NCBI RefSeq assembly: GCF_004364435.1
Contig: NZ_SOCT01000001.1
Span: 930,001-994,000 of the forward strand
Reading direction: 5' to 3'
Length of the DNA stretch: 64,000 nt
Source: Pseudomonas sp. LP_7_YM
GTDB lineage: Bacteria; Pseudomonadota; Gammaproteobacteria; Pseudomonadales; Pseudomonadaceae
Part shown: in pieces, positions 17,324 to 26,956 of the stretch
Layout of the letters: each line of letters opens with the position of its first letter
How positions within the stretch are numbered: the stretch's first letter is position 1
Program-made: the position numbers and the translations under genes
Notes under the pieces: model-generated
Database searches by the model: none
What the model was told of the DNA's origin: nothing
The model's input: only the letters and a program-made list of their open reading frames with translations

Positions 17324-18091
17324 TTAGCGGGCAGCCATGCGCAGGGCGCCGTCAAGACGGATCACTTCGCCGTTGAGCATGCTGTTTTCAATGATGTGGC
17401 GCACCAGTGCAGCGTATTCATCGGGTTTGCCAAGCCGTGGAGGAAATGGCACGCCCGCTGACAGGCTTTCCCGCACCTGCGGGGTCATACCGGCCATCAT
17501 CGGCGTTTCGAATATGCCAGGGGCGATGGTCATGACCCGGATACCGAACCGCGCCAGCTCGCGAGCGGCAGGCAAGGTCAGGCTGGCAATCGCGCCCTTG
17601 GAGGCGGCATATGCGGCCTGGCCGATCTGGCCATCATAGGCGGCGACGGACGCGGTATTGACAATAACGCCACGTTCCCCGCCCTCATCGGCGGGGCCCT
17701 CGGCAATCGCCGCAGCGGCCAGGCGCAGGAGGTTGAAACTGCCGATCAGGTTGACGTTGATGACCTGGCTGAAGCTGTCCAGCGGATGAGGGCCTTCTTT
17801 GCCGAGGATCTTCTGCGCGCCGACGATGCCGGCGCAGTTGATCAGCCCGTTGACTTGCCCGAACGCCGTCAAGGCCTCGTCAACGGCGGCCTGGGCGGCT
17901 GTTTCGACCGTGATATCGGTCACACTGGCCCGCGCATTGCCACCCAGTCGGGCGACCTGAATGTCGAGGGCCTGAGCGTTGACATCCACCAGCATCACCT
18001 TGGCGCCCGCCTCGATCAGCATCTGCGCGGTGGCTGCCCCCAGACCGGATGCACCGCCACTGACCAGAAACACCTTGCCTGCGATCTGCAT
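17324..18091 (-). CDS. SDR family 3-hydroxyacyl-CoA dehydrogenase (HSD10-like)
   Basis: This 255-residue Rossmann enzyme has the cofactor loop [13 protein letters not shown], an acidic Asp after beta-2 (LVDVNA) that favours NAD, NCAGI, and catalytic Ser, Tyr and Lys ([21 protein letters not shown]). It resembles type-10 17-beta-hydroxysteroid dehydrogenase, that is 3-hydroxy-2-methylbutyryl-CoA dehydrogenase. It is first in an SDR-thiolase-enoyl hydratase set. The acyl-CoA dehydrogenase that often accompanies these genes is not here. Confidence 0.9.
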   Translation of the reverse strand: MQIAGKVFLVSGGASGLGAATAQMLIEAGAKVMLVDVNAQALDIQVARLGGNARASVTDITVETAAQAAVDEALTAFGQVNGLINCAGIVGAQKILGKEGPHPLDSFSQVINVNLIGSFNLLRLAAAAIAEGPADEGGERGVIVNTASVAAYDGQIGQAAYAASKGAIASLTLPAARELARFGIRVMTIAPGIFETPMMAGMTPQVRESLSAGVPFPPRLGKPDEYAALVRHIIENSMLNGEVIRLDGALRMAAR

Positions 18092-18294
18092 GATTGTGTC
18101 GTCCTTAGACTTTTATTGTGGGAGTGACGAAATACTCCGCCCTGGCGCTGCAATGGGCAATAGTCAAAGCATGCAACCGCGGTGGAGGTTTTAGACAGTG
18201 CCCACACAGCGTGCGCAGCGGTGGCGCAAACAGTTGATCCGATGCCAGCCCGATAAAATTCGCTTCCGCAGAAGCTGCTCCAGGCGCCCATCCG

Positions 18295-19689
18295 TCACGC
18301 CTTGCGCTGCAACACCGCCTCACCCGCTTGTGCCGACAGGCGCCGGTTATCCAGCAATGCCAGCAAGGCAATCAGTGCCACCCAAATGAAGGTCAGCTGG
18401 AAATCGCTGGTGTGCGCCTGACCTTCGTTGCCATGCAAGTACATCGAGCCGCGCAGGAGTAAGGCAGCGATGGCTACGCCCAGCCCCATGCTGAGCTGGA
18501 AAAACATGCTAAACATGGTCGATGCATGGCTCATCTGCGGTTTGGGTACATCGGCGAAACCCAGCGTGTTGAATGCCGTGAATTGCATCGAGCGCGACAG
18601 GCCGCCAATGAACAGAATCAGCAGGATCATCGGCCAGCCCATCTGTTCATCGAGCAAGGCGCAGGCGGCGATGGCCGCGACTCCGATCAAGCCGTTGCCC
18701 ATCAGCACCGTACGAAAACCCCAGCGTTTCATGACGAAACCGGTAAAGGGTTTCATCGCCAGATTGCCAGCGAACACGCCCAATACCAGCAGGCCGGCGT
18801 CGAATGCCGACAGCCCGAAGCCCAGCTGAAACATCAGCGGCAGCAAGAACGGCAAGGTGCTGATGGCAATGCGAAACACCGACCCGCCGCAAAGGCTGAC
18901 ACTGAACGTGCGAATACCGATCACGCTGACGTTCATCAACGGCTCGGCGCGCCTGCGCATGTGTGCCCAGGCCAGACCTGCGCTGAGCAGCCCGGTCCCG
19001 GTGACCAGCAGTCCCGGCCAGTAACTCTGCCGCCCCTGCCCCAGCATTTCCATGCCGTAGAGCAACGCCGTGCAGGCCACGCCCAGCAGCACGAAACCCG
19101 GGAAATCGAACGCTCGTTGGTTGAGCTCATTGCGACGCGGAATCAGCACCCATGTGGCAATCAGCGCCAGCACCCCCAGGGGCAGGTTCAGATAGAAGAT
19201 CCACGGCCAGGATGCGTGGGTGACGATGAAACCGCCCAACGGGGGGCCGAGCACGGGTGCCACGAGTCCCGGCCAGGTAATCAGCGAAATGGCTCGTACC
19301 AGATCCTTTTTCTCGGTCGCACGCATGACCGCCAACCTTCCAACCGGGACCATCATGGCCCCGCTCACACCTTGCAACACGCGTGCGACGACAAAGCCTT
19401 CGAGGCTGGAACTCATACCGCACAGCAAGGATGAGAGCGTGAACAGCACGATGGCGCCGCCGAACACCAGCCGTGAACCCAGGCGGTCCGCCAGCCAGCC
19501 GCTGATAGGGATGAACGCCGCAATCGCCAGCATATAGGCGCTCATGCCGATATTCAGGTCCACCGCGGTCACGCCAAAGGTTCTAGCCATTTCCGGCAGC
19601 GCAGTGGCGATCACCGTCGCATCCAGGTTTTCCATGAAGAACGTGACCGCAACCAGCAAGGCGATCAGCGTTGATTGGCGTTGCGACAT
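18295..19689 (-). CDS. DHA2-family (EmrB/QacA-like) MFS drug exporter
   Basis: The product has 464 residues and about 14 membrane helices. The motif LDATVIATALPEMARTF in helix 1 is the DHA2 signature, GWLADRLGSR is motif A, and PVLGPPLGGFI is the antiporter motif C. It likely exports toxic compounds with proton exchange. No membrane-fusion partner is adjacent, unlike the EmrAB system at 55.4 kb. Its ribosome site is AAGGAACCTGCCG. The divergent region 19690-19919 separates it from the shikimate dehydrogenase gene. Confidence 0.9.
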   Translation of the reverse strand: MSQRQSTLIALLVAVTFFMENLDATVIATALPEMARTFGVTAVDLNIGMSAYMLAIAAFIPISGWLADRLGSRLVFGGAIVLFTLSSLLCGMSSSLEGFVVARVLQGVSGAMMVPVGRLAVMRATEKKDLVRAISLITWPGLVAPVLGPPLGGFIVTHASWPWIFYLNLPLGVLALIATWVLIPRRNELNQRAFDFPGFVLLGVACTALLYGMEMLGQGRQSYWPGLLVTGTGLLSAGLAWAHMRRRAEPLMNVSVIGIRTFSVSLCGGSVFRIAISTLPFLLPLMFQLGFGLSAFDAGLLVLGVFAGNLAMKPFTGFVMKRWGFRTVLMGNGLIGVAAIAACALLDEQMGWPMILLILFIGGLSRSMQFTAFNTLGFADVPKPQMSHASTMFSMFFQLSMGLGVAIAALLLRGSMYLHGNEGQAHTSDFQLTFIWVALIALLALLDNRRLSAQAGEAVLQRKA

Positions 19690-19851
19690 CGGCAGGTTCC
19701 TTGAGGTGGCGGTGAAGGCAGCGCTCTATCGTAGCGGGTTCAGGTTGTTACGCGCAGAGCGAAATCCCCTCAGCGAGGTGCTGGCCCTGCAAATGGGCGA
19801 TTAACGAACGGATTACACCACCCAGCGTGCTCCAGCCGCCTCTTCATAATT

Positions 19852-19868
19852 AACTATCTGGTACATTT
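19852..19868 (+). promoter_or_regulatory. Candidate TetR operator upstream of the shikimate dehydrogenase gene
   Basis: AACTATCTGGTACATTT shares AACTA and GTACATTT with the inverted segment 23555-23575 upstream of the QuiC gene, with a four-base difference in spacing. The shared element suggests control by the TetR regulator at 20790-21461. This is inference from two sites only. Confidence 0.35.
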
Positions 19869-19919
19869 TCACTCATGCCTGATTCTGTTCCTGCAATTGA
19901 ATAACAAGAGCCCTTTACC

Positions 19920-20783
19920 ATGACCTCAAATATCCGGAAACCTTCAATCCTCGCTGGCCTTATCGGCGCCGGTATCCAGGCTTCGCGCACTCCCTCGCTG
20001 CACGAGCATGAAGGCGACGCTCAGGGGATGCGCTACCTGTACCGTCTGATTGATCTGGACGCACAGAAACTCGATATCACTGCCCTGCCCGCAGTGCTCG
20101 CCGGTGCCCAGCACTGCGGCTTCACCGGGCTGAACATCACCTTCCCGTGCAAGCAGGCCGTCATCCCATTGCTTGACGAGCTGTCGGATGAAGCGCGCAG
20201 CATTGGCGCGGTCAACACGGTTGTCTTCAGGGATGGCAAGCGCATTGGCCATAACACCGACTGCCTGGGCTTTGCCGAAGGTTTCAGACGCGGACTCAAT
20301 GAAGCGGCACGCCAACGCGTGGTGCAGATGGGAGCAGGCGGTGCCGGAGCGGCCGTCGCTCATGCGCTGTTAAGCGAAGGCGTCGAGCAGTTGAGCATTT
20401 TCGAAGTTGAGCCCGCCCGGGCGCAAAGTCTGGTGGACAACCTCAACGCGCATTTCGGCGACGGGCGCGCGCGGGTGGGGCTGGATTTGTCCGGCACGAT
20501 GGCCGCGGCTGACGGGCTGGTCAACACCACGCCGGTGGGCATGACCAAATTGCCCGGCACGCCCCTACCCCCAGAGCTGCTGCGGGCGCAGATGTGGGTT
20601 GCGGAGATCATTTACTTCCCCTTGCAGACCGAACTGCTGGCTCACGCCCGCCGGTTGGGTTGCCGAACGCTGGACGGCAGCACGATGGCAGTATTCCAGG
20701 CCGTCAAGGCATTCGAGCTGTTCACCGGCCAGCAAGCCGATGCGGCGCGGATGCAGGCGTTTTTCGCTTCGATGGACGCCTGA
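19920..20783 (+). CDS. Shikimate/quinate dehydrogenase-like protein (AroE family)
   Basis: This 287-residue enzyme should interconvert shikimate and 3-dehydroshikimate. The substrate domain has SRTPSLHEHE and the catalytic lysine motif NITFPCKQ. The NTD motif (GHNTDCLGF), the GAGGAGAAV nucleotide loop and the acidic FEVEP after beta-2 favour NAD, as in catabolic members, over the NADP of biosynthetic AroE. Its place beside 3-dehydroshikimate dehydratase and an importer argues for a catabolic role. It ends 7 bp from the convergent tetR stop. Confidence 0.88.
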   Translation: MTSNIRKPSILAGLIGAGIQASRTPSLHEHEGDAQGMRYLYRLIDLDAQKLDITALPAVLAGAQHCGFTGLNITFPCKQAVIPLLDELSDEARSIGAVNTVVFRDGKRIGHNTDCLGFAEGFRRGLNEAARQRVVQMGAGGAGAAVAHALLSEGVEQLSIFEVEPARAQSLVDNLNAHFGDGRARVGLDLSGTMAAADGLVNTTPVGMTKLPGTPLPPELLRAQMWVAEIIYFPLQTELLAHARRLGCRTLDGSTMAVFQAVKAFELFTGQQADAARMQAFFASMDA

Positions 20784-20789
20784 TCGCCA

Positions 20790-21461
20790 TCAAGGCAGCA
20801 GGTAGCGCGTCACCGACTCGCAGATCATCGCTTTGTGCCGCGTCTTCACCTGCGGCTCCTCGAGTTCGATCTGGAAGATTTCCGAAAAGGTATGCCGGTT
20901 GGAGACGCGATAAAAGCAGAATGAACTGATCAGCATGTGCAGGTCGATGGCCTGCACACCGGAGCGGAACGCCCCTTCCTTTTCTCCACGGCGCAACGTC
21001 TCATCCAGCGCGTGTAACACGTGTTGGCTGAGCGTACGAATGGTGGGTAACTGCTTGACGTTTTCACCGTTGTGGATGTTCTCGATGCAGACAATGCGCA
21101 CGAAGTCGACATTGCGATCGTGGTGATCGAAGGTGAACTCCACCAGACGCCGGATGGCAGCCATGGGCTCCAGCACATCAAGCTTCAGGCCACTTTCGGT
21201 ATGGCGGATGTCGCCATACAACTTCTCCAGCACTTCGCTGTACAGCTGCTCCTTGCTGTTGAAGTAGTAATAGATCATCCGCTTGGAGGTTTGCGTGCGC
21301 TCGGCAATGGCATCGACTCTGGCGCCTGACAAGCCCTGAGAGACGAATTCGGCGACGGCCGCCTGAAGGATGCCCTCGCGGGTTTTTTCCGGATTGTTCT
21401 TGCGGCCCTTGCGCGGCGCCTCTACAGGCGCCTCGACCAGGGTGTCGTCGACAGTTTTCAT
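20790..21461 (-). CDS. TetR family regulator of the shikimate/quinate block (inferred)
   Basis: The protein has 223 residues with an HTH (GARVDAIAERTQTSKRMIYYYF) and a TetR_C-type C-terminal domain. It lies between the shikimate dehydrogenase gene and the QuiC gene, downstream of QuiC on the same strand, which makes it the natural local regulator. Matching elements at 19852-19868 and 23555-23575 are candidate binding sites. The ligand is probably a pathway compound such as protocatechuate or 3-dehydroshikimate, but nothing in the sequence identifies it. Confidence 0.85.
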   Translation of the reverse strand: MKTVDDTLVEAPVEAPRKGRKNNPEKTREGILQAAVAEFVSQGLSGARVDAIAERTQTSKRMIYYYFNSKEQLYSEVLEKLYGDIRHTESGLKLDVLEPMAAIRRLVEFTFDHHDRNVDFVRIVCIENIHNGENVKQLPTIRTLSQHVLHALDETLRRGEKEGAFRSGVQAIDLHMLISSFCFYRVSNRHTFSEIFQIELEEPQVKTRHKAMICESVTRYLLP

Positions 21462-21550
21462 GCTTGGCTCACGACCACGGTGGAATCGCCGGATTATGAG
21501 CCGCGGTGCGGGCTTACGGAAGTGGCCCGTTTCAGCATGGCGTCAGTCGG

Positions 21551-23458
21551 TCAGAGGCGAGCCTGGCGGCCACCCCCTTTTCGCGACTTGGCCATCGCTG
21601 CCAGACGCACCGCCACGTTAGCCGCGCCGTAGCCGGTGTAACCGTTCTTGCGTTGCAGAATTTCGAAGAAGAATCGCTCGTCAAATGCCTCGGTGTAGAC
21701 GTGAAACAGCTCTCCGCCGTCAGCGTCGCGGTCATACAACACGTTGTAATAGGCCAGCTCACTGAGAAACTCGTCGTCGAAATCGAAGCGCGCCGCCAGA
21801 TCGTCGTAATAGTTGAGGGGAATATCCAGCAACTGGACGCCAGCCTTTTTCGCGCGTGCGACCTGAGTGAAAATGTCCTCGCAGGAGAAGGCAATGTGAT
21901 GAACACCTGAGCCGTGATAACTCGATAGCGCGTGGGAAATCGCCGTGTTGCGGTTTTCCGAGATGTTCAGCGGCAAGCGCACGGAGCTGCAGCGGCTACG
22001 CAACGCCCGACTTTTCACCAGACCGTATGGGTCGGGCAACACCACTTCGTCGTCGGCCTCGAAATCCAGCAGGCTCTTGTAGAACAGCACCCAGCTGTCG
22101 AGGCTGTCGGCGGGCAGCGCCATGGCCATGTGGTCGATGCGCTGCAGACCCGCGCCGACAGGCGTGTCGCTGGTGATGTTGAAGTCACTGTCGTAGATAG
22201 ACTCGCCTGGCAGTGCAGGCTCGACCAGATAAATCAGGCTGCCATCCGGTGCACGAACAGCAGGAATCTCCCGCTCGTTGGGCCCGACCAGGCCACGATA
22301 AGGCTGGCCTTTGTACTGACAGGCGCGCTCGAGCGCTGCGCTGCCGTTGTTGACGCGCAATGCCGTGGCGCACAGCGACGGGCCGTGGGATTCAAAAAAG
22401 TTGTGGGCAAACGAATACGGTTCGCTGTTGAGCACGATCTTGATGTCGCCCTGCGCCAGCAAGCTCACGGCCTTGGAACAATGCTGGCCAAGCTTGACGA
22501 AACCCAGGCTTTGCAGCCACCCGCAGAGGCGTGCGCTGTGCGCGTCGTCTACTGCGAACTCGAGAAACTCGACGCCATCGTAGGTACTGGCCGCAGGCGG
22601 GCTGAACAGCAACTCTGGTTTAACTGCCTGGGCGTCTTCGGCCAAACGCTCACGGGTCTTCTCTTCCAGGTACAGCAGCGAGCGCAAGCCATCTGCGGCG
22701 TTGGCCCGCGGCGGCGCGGCGCGGAAGCCGTCGTTGAAGATTTCCAGCGACAGCGGGCCGGTATAGCCGCTGCGCAGGATAGGCGCGAGAAAGCCGGGCA
22801 GGTCAAATTCGCCTTGGCCCGGGAAGCAGCGAAAATGGCGGCTCCATTCCGACACTTCCATGTCCAGCAGAGGCGCATCGGCCATTTGCACGAAGAAGAT
22901 CTTGTGGCCGGGGATTTCGGCGATTGCAGTGGGATCGCCTTTGAGTGACAGGGTATGAAAACTGTCCAGCAGTACGCCCAGCGCCGGGTGATCGATCTGG
23001 CGCACCAGATTCCAGACCTGCTGCCACGTTTTCACATGCCGGCCCCACGCCAGGCCCTCATAGCCGATTCGCAGTTGCCGGGCACCTGCGCGCTCAGCCA
23101 GCAGCGTCAGATCATCCAGCAGAATGCTCTGCTCACCCAGCGAGTCGCTGGCGCTGTTGCTGCACACCAGCATCAGATCGGCACCCAGCTCCTGCATCAG
23201 GTCGAATTTGCGCTCGGCGCGGTCGATGTTGCGTTGCAGACGGTCACGGCGGCAGCCTTCAAAATCGCGGAAAGGCTGAAACAGGGTGATGGCGATGCCC
23301 AGATCAGCACACATTTGCCGTATGTGACGCGGGCTGCCGTCGTAGTACAGCAAATCATTTTCAAACATCTCGACGCCGTCGAAACCGGCTGCGGCGATGG
23401 CTTCGAGCTTTTCCGGCAGGGTTCCGCTCAAGGAAACGGTGGCAATTGAACGCTGCAT
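21551..23458 (-). CDS. quiC: 3-dehydroshikimate dehydratase, two-domain (QuiC1 type)
   Basis: This 635-residue enzyme turns 3-dehydroshikimate into protocatechuate. The N-terminal half (about residues 1-270) is a sugar-phosphate isomerase/epimerase-type TIM barrel with metal-binding segments (FDGVEMFENDLL, LGVLLDSFHTL, FFVQMADAP, FPGQGEFDLP). The C-terminal half is a 4-hydroxyphenylpyruvate dioxygenase-like vicinal oxygen chelate domain (QRIDHMAMALP, SGVHHIAFSCEDIF). This fusion is the known Pseudomonas arrangement. The start at 23458 is favoured by GGGAG eight bases upstream. The product feeds the pcaHG dioxygenase encoded about 5 kb to the right. Confidence 0.92.
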   Translation of the reverse strand: MQRSIATVSLSGTLPEKLEAIAAAGFDGVEMFENDLLYYDGSPRHIRQMCADLGIAITLFQPFRDFEGCRRDRLQRNIDRAERKFDLMQELGADLMLVCSNSASDSLGEQSILLDDLTLLAERAGARQLRIGYEGLAWGRHVKTWQQVWNLVRQIDHPALGVLLDSFHTLSLKGDPTAIAEIPGHKIFFVQMADAPLLDMEVSEWSRHFRCFPGQGEFDLPGFLAPILRSGYTGPLSLEIFNDGFRAAPPRANAADGLRSLLYLEEKTRERLAEDAQAVKPELLFSPPAASTYDGVEFLEFAVDDAHSARLCGWLQSLGFVKLGQHCSKAVSLLAQGDIKIVLNSEPYSFAHNFFESHGPSLCATALRVNNGSAALERACQYKGQPYRGLVGPNEREIPAVRAPDGSLIYLVEPALPGESIYDSDFNITSDTPVGAGLQRIDHMAMALPADSLDSWVLFYKSLLDFEADDEVVLPDPYGLVKSRALRSRCSSVRLPLNISENRNTAISHALSSYHGSGVHHIAFSCEDIFTQVARAKKAGVQLLDIPLNYYDDLAARFDFDDEFLSELAYYNVLYDRDADGGELFHVYTEAFDERFFFEILQRKNGYTGYGAANVAVRLAAMAKSRKGGGRQARL

Positions 23459-23554
23459 CTTGTAACTCCCTATTGAATGCACCTGACGGGCCGTTGTCTG
23501 CTGCCGCTCAGGTGTTAATCCGATTATTCTCCCGGTAATCTTTCACCGCAAATT

Positions 23555-23575
23555 AAATGTACGGACTGGTTAGTT
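23555..23575 (-). promoter_or_regulatory. Candidate TetR operator in the quiC/MFS divergent region
   Basis: The segment contains the near-palindrome ACTGGTTAGT and AAATGTAC. Its reverse complement shares AACTA and GTACATTT with 19852-19868. It lies 97-117 bp upstream of the QuiC start and 182 bp before the divergent MFS gene. Nothing else was recognised in 23459-23756. Confidence 0.4.
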
Positions 23576-23756
23576 TTATGTTCGATAATCGCCCAAAAGC
23601 GCTATCTGTGAATTGACGCTCATGCAGACGACGCCCAACATCGTCCGCACATTGTCGGACAAGGTGCGTTTTCAACGTCAGCGGCAGTTCCAGGCAGTCC
23701 TGAACATTGGGCACCGCGATCCACAGAAAAACCATAACAATTCCAAGACAGGTTAA

Positions 23757-25109
23757 ATGCTCATGCGCTCATACCCTGCTTCGCCTGCGCCAGTCACAGC
23801 CGCCTCCGTGCACCCTCACGCCGGGATCGGCGAAAAAATCCGCAACGCCCTTGCGGTGGGCAAGACCCGCTGGGGCATGCTGGCTTTGGTGTTCTGCGCC
23901 ACGGCCCTGAACTACATAGACCGCGCCGCCCTGGGCGTGATGCAACCTATCCTGGCCAAACAAATGAGCTGGACGGCCATGGATTACGCCAATATCAACT
24001 TCTGGTTTCAGGTTGGCTACGCCATCGGCTTCCTGCTGCAAGGACGGTTCATCGACCGCGTCGGGGTTAAGCGGGCGTTCTTTCTGGCCGTACTGTTGTG
24101 GAGCTTCGCCACGGGCGCTCGTGGCCTGGCGACCTCGGCAGCAGGGTTCATGGTTTGCCGGTTCATTCTCGGCATGACTGAAGCAGCCAACTATCCGGCG
24201 TGTGTGAAAACCACGCGGTTGTGGTTTCCGGCCGGAGAGCGTGCGGTTGCTACCGGGATCTTCAATGCCGGAACCAACGTCGGTGCAATGGTTACACCCG
24301 CGCTGCTGCCGTTGATCCTGACGGTGTGGGGCTGGCAGGCGGCGTTCATCTGCATGGGGTCGCTGGGCTTGCTCTGGGTGATCATCTGGCGCCTGAAGTA
24401 CTTCAACCCTGAAGAGCATCCGACCGTGCGGCAAAGCGAGCTGGATTACATCAATCAGGCGAGTGAGCCTGAGCCTGCGCCGGCCAAGGTTGCGCTCTCA
24501 ATCATCCTGAAAATGCGCGGCACCTGGGCTTTCGCCATCGCGTACGCCCTCACGGCGCCGGTGTTCTGGTTCTACCTCTATTGGTTGCCGCCGTTTCTCA
24601 ACCAGCAATACAGCCTGGGGATCAGCGTCACACAGATGGGCATTCCGCTGATGCTGATCTGGTTGACGGCCGACTTCGGCAGCATCGGCGGCGGTATTCT
24701 CTCGTCGTGGCTGATTGGCCGTGGCATGCGCCCCACCACCTCAAGGCTGGTTTCGATGCTGATCTTCGCCCTGACGATTATCAGTGTGGTCATCGCCGCC
24801 AATACCAGCGGTCTTTGGATAGCGGTCGGTGCCATCGCGCTGGCAGTCGGGGCCCACCAGGCCTGGACCGCCAACATCTGGAGTCTGGTGATGGATTACA
24901 CGCCCAAGCACATGATGAGCACCGTGTTCGGCTTCGGCGGCATGTGCGCAGCCATCGGCGGGATGTTCATGACGCAGATGGTCGGTGCGGTGTTGACCGC
25001 TACCCACAACAACTACAACGTGATGTTCACCCTGATACCAGCGATGTACTTCATTGCCCTGCTGTGGCTGTACTTCATGGCCCCACGGGAAGTTGAGACG
25101 GCAGGCTGA
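23757..25109 (+). CDS. MFS transporter, anion:cation symporter family (probable shikimate/quinate-type importer)
   Basis: This inner-membrane protein has 450 residues and 12 predicted helices. ALNYIDRAALGVMQP in helix 1 and GRFIDRVGVKRAF (motif A region) are typical of the ACS/hexuronate-transporter branch, which imports organic acids with protons. It is divergent from quiC. An aromatic or hydroaromatic acid is the likely substrate by context, and protocatechuate or a sugar acid is the alternative. Two ATG codons at 23757 and 23763 are both possible starts. Confidence 0.88.
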   Translation: MLMRSYPASPAPVTAASVHPHAGIGEKIRNALAVGKTRWGMLALVFCATALNYIDRAALGVMQPILAKQMSWTAMDYANINFWFQVGYAIGFLLQGRFIDRVGVKRAFFLAVLLWSFATGARGLATSAAGFMVCRFILGMTEAANYPACVKTTRLWFPAGERAVATGIFNAGTNVGAMVTPALLPLILTVWGWQAAFICMGSLGLLWVIIWRLKYFNPEEHPTVRQSELDYINQASEPEPAPAKVALSIILKMRGTWAFAIAYALTAPVFWFYLYWLPPFLNQQYSLGISVTQMGIPLMLIWLTADFGSIGGGILSSWLIGRGMRPTTSRLVSMLIFALTIISVVIAANTSGLWIAVGAIALAVGAHQAWTANIWSLVMDYTPKHMMSTVFGFGGMCAAIGGMFMTQMVGAVLTATHNNYNVMFTLIPAMYFIALLWLYFMAPREVETAG

Positions 25110-25149
25110 CCGGGTGGGCATGAGTGATACATGGGGCGCCTGACACTGC

Positions 25150-25190
25150 GCGTTCGCTGCCTTCGTAACCTCCAGCGTCTCCTACGGGAG
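25150..25190. repeat. Dispersed repeat, copy 2
   Basis: The segment GCGTTCGCTGCCTTCGTAAC and the following bases match the repeat at 45140-45180 closely and that at 9055-9092 less closely. It lies in the 275-bp spacer between two transporter genes. That spacer otherwise shows nothing. Confidence 0.5.
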
Positions 25191-25384
25191 GTGTGCACCC
25201 GCCATAAGCAGTGTGCCCCCACTGTACGAATTCATTCGAGAACGATGTTTCAGACGATGAGGCTGTGTCGGTTCCCCCAGGCCGTACTGCACCACGCTGG
25301 TCACTGGCGATGGTTGCAACCACCCGGGAAATTGATGGTGAATGAATATTCGGCCAGACCAGCAAGCCCCGGCTGTCCGTTACC

Positions 25385-26272
25385 TCATCCGCCCTTTTTC
25401 CGCTGTTGCCAGGCCGCCGCCAGCCCGCTCAAGCAGATAATCGCTATCCCCGCCTGCGCCGTCAGCGACGGGGCATGATCGAACACGATAAACCCCCACA
25501 GCCCGGCAAACACAATCTGGCAATAGCTGAACGGCGCCAGCAGTGCCGGCGCGGCAAAACGGAATGCCTGGGTCAGCATCAGGTGCGCAACCATGCCGCA
25601 GGTGCCCAAAGCCAGCATGAACGGGATGTGTTTCCACTCAGGCGGCTGCCAGAAAAACGGCACGATGGCGCTCATCAGCAGGCTATTGAACAGCCCGGCG
25701 AAAAAGTTGCTGGTGGTCGGGCTGTCGTGAGCTGCCACCAACCGGGTCAAGAGTTGGTAGAAGGCAAAACACAGCGCCGAACCCAGAGGCAGCAACACGG
25801 CCGGGGTAAACAGCTCGCCTCCCGGATGGACGATCACCAATACTCCACTGAAACCCACTAACACAGCGATCCACTGCCCCCGCGACACTGTTTCCTTGAG
25901 CAGTGGGACCGACAAGGCGGTCACTAACAGCGGCGCAAGAAAGTTGACCGCTGTCGCTTCAGCGATCGGAATAAACATCAGGCCGCTGGTGAACAACAAA
26001 CTGGTGCCCAGCAGACACGCTGCACGCAACGCCTGCAGTCCGGGCCGTTTGGTGCGCAATACACGCAGCCCCGCCGACGGCATGAAGATGCAGGCCATCA
26101 GGCAGGTGTGCACCACATAGCGCACCCACACCACCATCATGATCGGGTAGATGCCGGAGAGGTATTTGGACAGGGTGTCGTGACTGGAAAACAGAAAGGT
26201 TGCCAGGACAATCAGCGCGATGCCCTTGAGTGGCTGGTTGACGCCTGAAAGCGGCGTGCTGGTGGTGCTCAT
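25385..26272 (-). CDS. DMT superfamily (EamA) transporter
   Basis: The protein has 295 residues and ten hydrophobic helices in two EamA repeats of five, with MVVWVRYVVHTCLMA and PLLKETVSRGQWIAVLVGF at the usual places. It is probably an inner-membrane exporter of a metabolite or amino acid. The start at 26272 follows TAGGAAAGCTG. It lies between the importer and pca genes but shows no tie to that pathway. Confidence 0.87.
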   Translation of the reverse strand: MSTTSTPLSGVNQPLKGIALIVLATFLFSSHDTLSKYLSGIYPIMMVVWVRYVVHTCLMACIFMPSAGLRVLRTKRPGLQALRAACLLGTSLLFTSGLMFIPIAEATAVNFLAPLLVTALSVPLLKETVSRGQWIAVLVGFSGVLVIVHPGGELFTPAVLLPLGSALCFAFYQLLTRLVAAHDSPTTSNFFAGLFNSLLMSAIVPFFWQPPEWKHIPFMLALGTCGMVAHLMLTQAFRFAAPALLAPFSYCQIVFAGLWGFIVFDHAPSLTAQAGIAIICLSGLAAAWQQRKKGG

Positions 26273-26473
26273 CAGCTTTCCTATGGACTTGCGTGGGTAT
26301 CCGCTCGGACTTCCGGCGACCAGCGGGTTAGACACGCAGAGAATATAGAAGCTGTCGTCAGATAACCAAATAAACCTCAATCATGCGCAGCGAGCGATGC
26401 TGAGCGCTATAGGGTCGCGCTTGCTTACGAAGGACAGCCTCAATCGCGGCAAGATGCTGATTAAGGTCGCGTC

Positions 26474-26498
26474 CTCGTGAGCAAGCTCATTTCCCCAG
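26474..26498. repeat. REP-like element
   Basis: CTCGTGAGCAAGCTCA and the following bases share a 14-base identity with the REP-type unit at 45001. This half-palindrome (TGAGCTTGCTCA core) is abundant in Pseudomonas intergenic DNA. Confidence 0.65.
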
Positions 26499-26544
26499 AA
26501 GATGGTTATGGACTCAAGCAAAACGGCCCTGAGACCGCCACCGT

Positions 26545-26940
26545 TCAAACCTGCTGCGACTCCACGCCCAACTCATTCCAGACTTCTTCGGCCAGATGAA
26601 AGCTCGCATTGGCGGCAGGAATCCCGCAATAGATCGCGCTCTGCATCAACACTTCCTTGATCTCATCCCGGGTCACCCCATTGTTTTTCGCTGCTCGCAG
26701 ATGCAAGCGCAGTTCGCCTTCGCGGTTCATGCCGATCAGCATGGCGATGGTGATCAGGCTGCGGGTATGCCGTGGCAGGCCCGGGCGGGTCCAGATGTCG
26801 CCCCAGGCGTGGCGAGTGATCATTTCCTGAAACTCGCCGTTGAATGGCGTGAGCTTGTCCAGGCTGCGGTCGACGTGGGCATCGCCGAGCACTTCGCGGC
26901 GCACTTGCATGCCCGCTGCGTAACGCTGTTTCTCGTCCAT
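26545..26940 (-). CDS. pcaC: 4-carboxymuconolactone decarboxylase
   Basis: This 131-residue enzyme decarboxylates gamma-carboxymuconolactone to beta-ketoadipate enol-lactone. The helical AhpD-like fold is evident from PGLPRHTRSLITIAMLI and the ending IYCGIPAANASFHLAEEV. The start at 26940 is set by ACAGGAGCGAAC before ATG. It follows pcaB by 16 bp in the pcaHGBC order. pcaD, normally next in many species, is not in the window. Confidence 0.95.
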   Translation of the reverse strand: MDEKQRYAAGMQVRREVLGDAHVDRSLDKLTPFNGEFQEMITRHAWGDIWTRPGLPRHTRSLITIAMLIGMNREGELRLHLRAAKNNGVTRDEIKEVLMQSAIYCGIPAANASFHLAEEVWNELGVESQQV

Positions 26941-26956
26941 GTTCGCTCCTGTGGGT

